Origin: Bacillota bacterium
GTDB taxonomy: Bacteria > Bacillota > Clostridia > Christensenellales > SZUA-584
DNA length: 11,767 nt
Direction: 5' to 3'
NCBI GenBank assembly: GCA_023399095.1
Contig: JAEWQS010000022.1
Location: forward strand, 1 to 11,767
Below, one piece after another: positions 1-4,601 of the stretch; positions within the stretch are counted from its first letter, which is position 1; every line of letters starts with the position of its first letter. Both the position numbers and the translations under genes were made by a program. The notes beneath the pieces are model-generated. The model saw only the letters and a program-made list of their open reading frames with translations. It ran no database searches and was not told the origin of the DNA.

Positions 1-453
1 GCTGCCGCCAAGGTCGTTAAGATCCGCAAACAACTGGAATGCAAACTTATTGCGGATAATGCCTTCTTCATAGAGTAACGTTGAAATAGAAGAGAGTGAA
101 GAACCCGACTTGATCTCCAAATGAACGGTCTGTGTTGTGTCTGCTGCTACCGGTGCCACATAGCTTTCTTCGATATAGTGATAACCCGTGAGACCCAAAA
201 AGACGACAAGTGCAACACTCACAGCCAGTATCAGCAGCGGCCTGCCGATACGCCAAATAAACGCGCCTGTCGGAACCTCTTTTAAGGAACCGCGTTCCTC
301 ACACTTTTCGCGTGGTTCATTGGCACTGTCTTGGAGTGAAAACGCCCGCGTCTCACCGTCTGCGTGGCTGTTGCCACCTGACACGGGTGAAAACGCGCGT
401 GTCTCGTTATTCAAATCGTCGATCCATTTGTTTTTATCCTTGCTATTTGCCAT
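1..453 (-). CDS. mltG: Endolytic murein transglycosylase MltG, N-terminal part (gene runs off the left edge)
   Basis: MltG is a membrane-anchored lytic transglycosylase that cuts nascent peptidoglycan strands and is thought to end glycan chain growth at the outer face of the membrane. Only the first 151 residues are present. Residues 1-65 are hydrophilic, charged and probably disordered (cytoplasmic). Residues about 70-92 form one hydrophobic transmembrane helix (RPLLILAVSVALVVFLGL). Residues about 108-148 match the start of the family's extracellular LysM-like/YceG region, with the typical pattern 'IKSGSSLSSISTLLYEEG' followed by 'IIRNKFAF'. The catalytic domain lies outside the window. The ATG at 451-453 follows the stop of the upstream YlbF-family gene by 8 bp, and its Shine-Dalgarno overlaps that stop codon, so the two are probably translationally coupled. 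The motif ETRAFS occurs twice in the tail (residues 17-22 and 34-39). Identification rests on the N-terminal region only, but the gene order supports it. Confidence 0.85.
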   Translation of the reverse strand, partial: MANSKDKNKWIDDLNNETRAFSPVSGGNSHADGETRAFSLQDSANEPREKCEERGSLKEVPTGAFIWRIGRPLLILAVSVALVVFLGLTGYHYIEESYVAPVAADTTQTVHLEIKSGSSLSSISTLLYEEGIIRNKFAFQLFADLNDLGGS

Positions 454-461
454 TCGTTTAC

Positions 462-809
462 CTACTCTGTTAAAAGATCAAAACCGAAGTCGCATACTTC
501 ACCAAGTATCTTATAAATATCGCCCATCATCGTTTGAAGGCGATACTCCGCAGCAAAATACGCTGTAACATCCGGATTAAACACCAGCAGCTCACCGAGT
601 TTCTTGAGCTTTTCTAGTGATTCCTCTTTGGGCTCGTTACCCGAAAGATACATCGCCTGCGCCTCCAGCTGAAGCTTCTTATATTCGGCCAGCAGCAACT
701 TGTTCTTCTCATCTGCCATGACGATCTCTTTTAGACGGACGTATTCCTGACAGTCCGCATTTTTCTTAATTTCATTTGCAAGTTCGTGTGCTTTGTCGTA
801 CACGAGCAT
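462..809 (-). CDS. YlbF/YmcA-family (Com_YlbF) small helical protein
   Basis: A 115-residue protein that is almost entirely helical and charged, with no membrane segment or signal peptide. The pattern of an N-terminal helix (YDKAHELANEIKKN), a long central helix rich in K/E/L (about 28-55), and a helix ending in 'YRLQTMMGDIYKILGE' (about 89-104) fits the Com_YlbF family. In Bacillus subtilis, YlbF works with YmcA and YaaT as a complex that modulates RNase Y-dependent mRNA processing, sporulation and competence. Whether this copy does the same is inference; one cysteine (C106) lies near the C-terminus. The reading frame is open up to 842, but the start is placed at 809 because a strong Shine-Dalgarno (AAGGGGGTGAT) sits just before that ATG; the longer start would overlap the rnj stop and lacks such a site. 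The gene lies 29 bp after rnj and 8 bp before mltG, so it is probably part of one operon. Confidence 0.82.
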   Translation of the reverse strand: MLVYDKAHELANEIKKNADCQEYVRLKEIVMADEKNKLLLAEYKKLQLEAQAMYLSGNEPKEESLEKLKKLGELLVFNPDVTAYFAAEYRLQTMMGDIYKILGEVCDFGFDLLTE

Positions 810-813
810 ACAA

Positions 814-824
814 ATCACCCCCTT
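814..824 (-). promoter_or_regulatory. Strong ribosome binding site that fixes the YlbF-family start
   Basis: On the minus strand AAGGGGGTGAT is followed by four bases (TTGT) and then ATG at 807-809. It is close to the anti-Shine-Dalgarno complement and decides between this start and an in-frame ATG 33 bases upstream. Confidence 0.8.
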
Positions 825-838
825 GCACAGTATATTGA

Positions 839-2509
839 TCAAATATCAATAATGATAGGCAATATCATTGGGTTGCGCTTTGTGCTTTCATAGAGATAGC
901 TGCGCAGCGACTTTTTGATACGCCCCTTAATCGTTGTCCATTCCGTCACCCTGTTGGCACTGCAATCCGTGACCACATCCACAATGATCTTGCGGGCGCT
1001 TTCCAGCAGATCGGTAGATTCACGCATGTATACAAATCCGCGCGATATGATTTCCGGCCCAGACACGAGTTCTCCCGTTTCGCTTGAAATCGTCACGACG
1101 ACGATGAACAAGCCGTCTTGCGACAGCAGCTTGCGATCCCTGAGCACCACGTTGCCAACATCCCCGACGCCAAGACCGTCGATGATCACGCTGCCCGAGG
1201 GCACCGTTTCGGTGGCGCGGGAAAACCGCTGCCCGACTTCAATTACCTTGCCGATCTCGGGGATAAATATATGACTGCGCTTAATGCCCTGATTTTCTGC
1301 CAGCGCCGCATGCCGGTACAGATGCCGGTATTCGCCGTGCATCGGTATAAAGTACTTGGGCTTGGTGAGCGAAATCATGAGCTTTAGCTCTTCCTCGCAC
1401 GCATGCCCCGATACATGCACATCCGCCACACCTTCGTTGATGACGTCGGCGCCCTTACGGTACAGCATGTTAATAACGTCAGACACATAGCGCTCGTTGC
1501 CCGGAATGGGCGTGGATGAAATGATCACAAGATCACCGGGTATCATAGACAGCTTTTTATGCTCACCCGCCGCCATACGCACGAGGCCGGACATTGTTTC
1601 GCCCTGGCTGCCCGTCGTCAATATGACGATCTTGTTCTTTTTCATCTTTTCGAGCTCTTCGGGCTCCACCAGCATATCCTCATCGAGCTCGAGGTAACCA
1701 AGCTCCGTGGCCACCTTAGCGATTTTCAGCATGCTGCGACCCGTCAGGCACACCTTGCGTCCATAGCGTTTGGACGCGCTGATCACCTGCTGTAGCCTGT
1801 GTATATTGGACGCGAACGTGGCCACAATGATACGCCCCGTCGCTTTTTTAAAATAGCTCTCGAATGTATCGCCCACGGTGCTTTCCGACATCGTGTAGCC
1901 CGGGTTCTCCGCGTTGGTGCTGTCGGACAGGAGCGCGAGTACGCCGTCGTTGCCCAGCTGCGCAAACTTTGCAAGATCCATTACGCGGCCGTCCACAGGT
2001 GTATAGTCCACCTTGAAATCCCCCGTAACGACGATGGTGCCCTCCGGCGTATGCACCGCAAAGGCGAGCGCAGCATCGATGCTGTGCGTCACACGAATGG
2101 CCTCTATTTTGAACTCCCCTGCCGAAAAGCTGTCGCCCGGCTTTATCACGTTTAATGGCACGCCGTCAACTTTGTGTTCCGCAAGCTTGGTTTCAATCAG
2201 CGCGAGCGTCAAATCCGTACCGTAAACCGGCGCGCCCATGACGGGCAGCAGATACGGCGTGGCGCCGATATGATCCTCGTGGCCGTGCGTAATCAGCACC
2301 GCTTTGATCTTTTCCTTGTTCTTCTTCAAATAAGTGATATCGGGAATCACATAGTCGACCCCCAGCATGTCTTCCCGGGGAAAGCATAAGCCGCAGTCGA
2401 TCACGATCATTTCGTCACCGTATTCGATGACAGTCAGATTTTTACCCACCTCGCCGATGCCGCCGAGCGGGGTAATCCTGACATTATGCTGTTGTTGTTT
2501 TTTTGCCAA
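839..2509 (-). CDS. rnj: Ribonuclease J (beta-CASP metallo-beta-lactamase ribonuclease)
   Basis: RNase J is a cytoplasmic zinc-dependent nuclease with 5'-3' exonuclease and endonuclease activity, central to mRNA turnover and RNA maturation in Bacillota. At 556 residues it has the usual family length. Visible motifs in order: N-terminal 'PLGGIGEVGKN' (14-24); metal-binding HGHEDH (75-80); further metal ligands H142 and D164 (in VTGDFKVD); 'SDSTNAE' (195-201); the beta-CASP insert (about 220-345) with 'TTGSQGE' (298-304); beta-CASP motif HVSGHA (365-370); H391 in 'PMHGEYRH'; and a C-terminal domain from about residue 450 that normally drives dimerisation. All catalytic residues appear intact. 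The start is a TTG (2507-2509), giving MAKKQQ; a GAGAGG Shine-Dalgarno lies at 2519-2524. No suitably placed ATG exists upstream in frame. It is the first gene of a probable operon with the YlbF-family gene and mltG, transcribed from the promoter at 2602-2629. Confidence 0.97.
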   Translation of the reverse strand: MAKKQQQHNVRITPLGGIGEVGKNLTVIEYGDEMIVIDCGLCFPREDMLGVDYVIPDITYLKKNKEKIKAVLITHGHEDHIGATPYLLPVMGAPVYGTDLTLALIETKLAEHKVDGVPLNVIKPGDSFSAGEFKIEAIRVTHSIDAALAFAVHTPEGTIVVTGDFKVDYTPVDGRVMDLAKFAQLGNDGVLALLSDSTNAENPGYTMSESTVGDTFESYFKKATGRIIVATFASNIHRLQQVISASKRYGRKVCLTGRSMLKIAKVATELGYLELDEDMLVEPEELEKMKKNKIVILTTGSQGETMSGLVRMAAGEHKKLSMIPGDLVIISSTPIPGNERYVSDVINMLYRKGADVINEGVADVHVSGHACEEELKLMISLTKPKYFIPMHGEYRHLYRHAALAENQGIKRSHIFIPEIGKVIEVGQRFSRATETVPSGSVIIDGLGVGDVGNVVLRDRKLLSQDGLFIVVVTISSETGELVSGPEIISRGFVYMRESTDLLESARKIIVDVVTDCSANRVTEWTTIKGRIKKSLRSYLYESTKRNPMILPIIIDI

Positions 2510-2573
2510 ATTGGCTTTCCTCTCTTTCGTCCGTCTTTTCTATATTAAAGCATTACCTTTTTCTATGCAAGCG

Positions 2574-2589
2574 GCGTGCCATGGCACAC
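2574..2589 (-). promoter_or_regulatory. Palindrome in the rnj 5' leader
   Basis: A perfect 12-bp palindrome, GTGCCATGGCAC, occupies 2576-2587. In the rnj transcript it extends by a G-U and a G-C pair, giving a 6-bp hairpin with a CAUG loop very close to the predicted 5' end. It could protect or mark the 5' end of the rnj mRNA, or be a protein site; neither is shown by the sequence. Confidence 0.35.
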
Positions 2590-2601
2590 TTTTTCATGGT
2601 T

Positions 2602-2629
2602 ATTATACCACAATTATCGCTGTGCTCAA
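2602..2629 (-). promoter_or_regulatory. Sigma-A-type promoter for the rnj operon
   Basis: On the minus strand there is TTGAGC (-35, plus-strand 2624-2629), a 16-bp spacer, and a perfect TATAAT (-10, 2602-2607) preceded by TGG, making an extended -10 (TGn). Transcription would start near 2595, leaving a leader of about 85 bases before the TTG start of rnj. The -10 is very good; the -35 matches four of six bases. Confidence 0.7.
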
Positions 2630-2756
2630 ACCATGCCGTAAAATTAACGTTTGGATTAAAAAAGTATGCCTATGAGCAGCTTACAGTCGCTATATGATAA
2701 AATAATTCTAAGCACGGTATTATTGGTATTATTTTTTATATTAAGGATATTTATTC

Positions 2757-2785
2757 TTGACATATATAGATCGTCGATATATAGT
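2757..2785 (+). promoter_or_regulatory. Consensus-like promoter for the padR-SEDS operon
   Basis: TTGACA at 2757-2762 is a perfect -35. It is followed by a 17-bp spacer and TATAGT at 2780-2785 (five of six to consensus). Transcription would start near 2792, about 27 bases before the padR ATG. The upstream 50 bases are very A/T-rich and could act as an UP element. A promoter this strong on a small cassette suggests it is normally kept repressed, which fits the overlapping dyads. Confidence 0.8.
2762..2782. promoter_or_regulatory. Candidate PadR operator 1 (21-bp dyad across the -35/-10 spacer)
   Basis: ATATATAGAT - C - GTCGATATAT: the arms match at 8 of 10 positions about a centre at 2772. 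It overlaps the last base of the -35 and runs into the -10, so a bound protein would block RNA polymerase. It agrees with the second dyad at 18 of 21 bases. Binding by the adjacent PadR protein is inferred from autoregulation being common in the family. Confidence 0.6.
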
Positions 2786-2806
2786 ATATATAGATTATCT
2801 ATATAT
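2786..2806. promoter_or_regulatory. Candidate PadR operator 2 (perfect 21-bp dyad at the transcription start)
   Basis: ATATATAGAT - T - ATCTATATAT: both 10-bp arms match perfectly about a centre at 2796. It lies 24 bp centre to centre from the first dyad and ends just before the Shine-Dalgarno GGAGGTG. The two sites together cover the promoter from the -35 to the ribosome binding site. Alternatively the dyad could act as an RNA hairpin in the leader, but a one-base loop makes that less likely. Confidence 0.65.
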
Positions 2807-2818
2807 CGGAGGTGTTTT

Positions 2819-3166
2819 ATGGCGATTGACAAGGCGCTGCTTTCCGGCAGCACGACCATGCTGATACTGAAGCTGCTTGAGGAAAAGGACATGTACGGTT
2901 ATCAAATGATCGATGAGCTTAGAAGAAAATCCGACAGCACGTTCGATCTAAAAGCCGGTACGCTTTACCCGCTGCTTCACGGATTGGAACAAAGCGATAT
3001 TTTAAGCTCCTACGACGATAACGCTGACAGTGAGAGGGTCAGAAAATATTATCATCTGACTGGCAAAGGCAAAAAAATGCTGGCAGACAAACAATCGGAA
3101 TGGACGGCATATGCCAAAGCGGTGCAAAAGGTGCTGAGCGGAGGTGAATGCTATGACACCATCTGA
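2819..3166 (+). CDS. PadR-family winged-helix transcriptional regulator
   Basis: A 115-residue winged helix-turn-helix protein of the PadR family. Residues about 8-36 form helices 1-2 with 'YGYQMI' (26-31), the typical PadR signature. 'GTLYPLLHGLE' (47-57) is the recognition helix, and 'RKYYHLTGKGKKML' (75-88) forms the wing and the start of the C-terminal helix. The C-terminal part is short, one helix to about residue 106, as in the smaller PadR subgroup; dimerisation and DNA binding are expected. The frame is open further upstream (to 2666), but the ATG at 2819 is preferred: GGAGGTG precedes it by four bases and the protein then begins at the conserved domain. The end overlaps the downstream SEDS gene by 14 bp, so the two are co-transcribed and coupled. 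It probably represses its own promoter through the tandem dyads. The signal it senses is unknown. Confidence 0.93.
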   Translation: MAIDKALLSGSTTMLILKLLEEKDMYGYQMIDELRRKSDSTFDLKAGTLYPLLHGLEQSDILSSYDDNADSERVRKYYHLTGKGKKMLADKQSEWTAYAKAVQKVLSGGECYDTI

Positions 3167-4511
3167 CAAGATTCATGAGTATTCAAAAGCCGTTTGTACT
3201 CAGATACGCTGGAAAAAAGCGCATACGGTGGTTTCGGAAGAAATCGAGAACCATCTCATTGATCAAAAAGACGCATATATGGCAGACGGCACAGATGAAT
3301 CTGCCGCAACCGACAAAGCCATCACGCAGATGGGTGACCCTGTCATTGTCGGGACGCAGCTTGACCGCACACACCGCCCAAGACCGCAATGGGCCATGTT
3401 GGTATTATCGGCTATACTTTTACTTACCGGATTGCTGATCCGTATATTCTTTATAAGCAGTGCTGAACAATGGCTGGTGCCCACGATCATTTCGGTGATA
3501 ATCGGACTCGGACTGATGACAGTTGCATATCTTTTAGACTTCACCTTAATTGGAAGATATCCAAAAACGATTTATTTTGCTATACTGGTTTTATCCGTTA
3601 CTGCGCTTCTTACGATACCGGTGATCAGAGGAAATATTCATGATTATTTAGCGTTGCTATTCCCGCTTGGATTTGCTGCAATCATTTATGCAACAAAAAA
3701 TAAAGGCTACCGGGGAATTATTCTTTGTGAGCTTTCCTTTATATTTCCGGCTGTTCTGGCAATTTATATACCCTCAACGTCGGGCTTGTTGCTTTTTGCT
3801 TTTTCGGGGCTGGTGATTTTATGCCTGGCAATTTCTATGAAATGGTTCAACACAAAGGTTCTGCATGGATATCTCATTGTATTAATACCTGTTGCTATTG
3901 TCTTGTTGATAGTTTTTGTTGTATTTATTTCAAGAAGTTATCGATGTGAGCGGATACAGGCTTTGTTTGACCCTTCGTCCTATTCAGGCGACATTGGTTA
4001 TATTGCATGCCAAATAAAAGCGCTCTTTGCAGGCTCAAACTTTATCGGGCACGGAGTTATTGTCCCTGAGCCAACAGCCAATGGAGTTTGGATGGGCAAT
4101 GGTACCGATTATCTACTGACATACCTGATTTTCAACATCGGCTGGATCTCTTTTATCATCATTATGGGCTTGTTGCTATTCTTTATCATGAAAGGCTTTT
4201 TACTTTGTTTCAGGCAAAAAAGCGGTCTGGCATTGTTTGTATCGGTATCTGTTATGATAACATTTACGCTGCAAGTATTAGGCTATGTGATGGCTAATCT
4301 AGGCTTTCCAATAATTGTTCCTATATCTCTGCCACTTATCTCATATGGTCATGGTGCAACCATTGTAAATTTAGCATTGATAGGCATTATGTTATCCGTG
4401 TTTAGAACGGGGCACATCGTCAAAAACAAATATTCGATTGTGACTCCGACTCATGAACGTCTTTTCTCGTTTCATATAGGCAAACTGATCTTTTCTGTAA
4501 AAAAGAAGTGA
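3153..4511 (+). CDS. SEDS (FtsW/RodA/SpoVE)-like membrane protein with N-terminal permease-prefix domain
   Basis: A 452-residue membrane protein. Residues 1-75 are soluble and helical (EEIENHLIDQ ... AITQMGDPVIVG), resembling the 'permease prefix'/HAAS-type domain often found on membrane proteins encoded beside PadR regulators. From about residue 80 there are roughly ten hydrophobic segments. The C-terminal half fits SEDS glycosyltransferases: an extracellular loop (about 261-320) with 'RIQALFDPSSYSGDIGY' and 'FIGHG', then TD at 318-319, where canonical FtsW/RodA have the TDF motif containing the essential Asp. The last helices contain 'GFP' (384-386), 'LPLISYGHGA' (393-402) and 'NLALIGIMLSVFR'. 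Canonical motifs of the N-terminal helices are poorly kept. It may polymerise glycan or move a lipid-linked substrate; this is unproven. No transpeptidase partner gene is adjacent. The ATG at 3153 is chosen over GTG 3144, which lies inside its GGAGGTG ribosome binding site. Composition is more AT-rich than the flanking genes. Confidence 0.85.
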   Translation: MTPSDKIHEYSKAVCTQIRWKKAHTVVSEEIENHLIDQKDAYMADGTDESAATDKAITQMGDPVIVGTQLDRTHRPRPQWAMLVLSAILLLTGLLIRIFFISSAEQWLVPTIISVIIGLGLMTVAYLLDFTLIGRYPKTIYFAILVLSVTALLTIPVIRGNIHDYLALLFPLGFAAIIYATKNKGYRGIILCELSFIFPAVLAIYIPSTSGLLLFAFSGLVILCLAISMKWFNTKVLHGYLIVLIPVAIVLLIVFVVFISRSYRCERIQALFDPSSYSGDIGYIACQIKALFAGSNFIGHGVIVPEPTANGVWMGNGTDYLLTYLIFNIGWISFIIIMGLLLFFIMKGFLLCFRQKSGLALFVSVSVMITFTLQVLGYVMANLGFPIIVPISLPLISYGHGATIVNLALIGIMLSVFRTGHIVKNKYSIVTPTHERLFSFHIGKLIFSVKKK

Positions 4512-4537
4512 CAAAATTCATTATCAGGGAATTAATT

Positions 4538-4573
4538 AAGCCAAGACACCGGAGTCTATCTATGCCTTGGCTT
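4538..4573. terminator. Candidate bidirectional terminator between convergent genes
   Basis: A perfect 8-bp inverted repeat, AAGCCAAG (4538-4545) and CTTGGCTT (4566-4573), separated by 20 bases, lies between the convergent SEDS gene and the sugar-nucleotide gene. The flanks are A/T-rich (TTAATTAA on one side, TTTATTCT on the other), but neither has a long T-tract and the loop is large, so termination may be weak. Confidence 0.5.
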
Positions 4574-4601
4574 TATTCTGTGTCTTCAGAAAATCGGATG
4601 A

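Noticed and set aside
810..842. Longer start for the YlbF-family protein (11 extra residues)
   Set aside because: It would overlap the rnj stop and bypass a near-perfect Shine-Dalgarno placed for the ATG at 809.
2553..2597. 14-codon upstream frame (MKKCAMARRLHRKR) in the rnj leader
   Set aside because: Its ATG falls at or before the predicted transcription start and has no ribosome binding site. It may be chance; transcript mapping would decide.
2666..2818. N-terminal extension of the PadR protein giving a hydrophobic leader helix
   Set aside because: The extension is translated promoter and operator DNA. The strong GGAGGTG site and domain boundary place the start at 2819.
2656..2892. Minus-strand 78-codon frame covering the padR promoter
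   Set aside because: It overlaps the promoter, dyads and the start of padR; the product is Ser/Ile/Tyr-rich and follows from the AT repeats.
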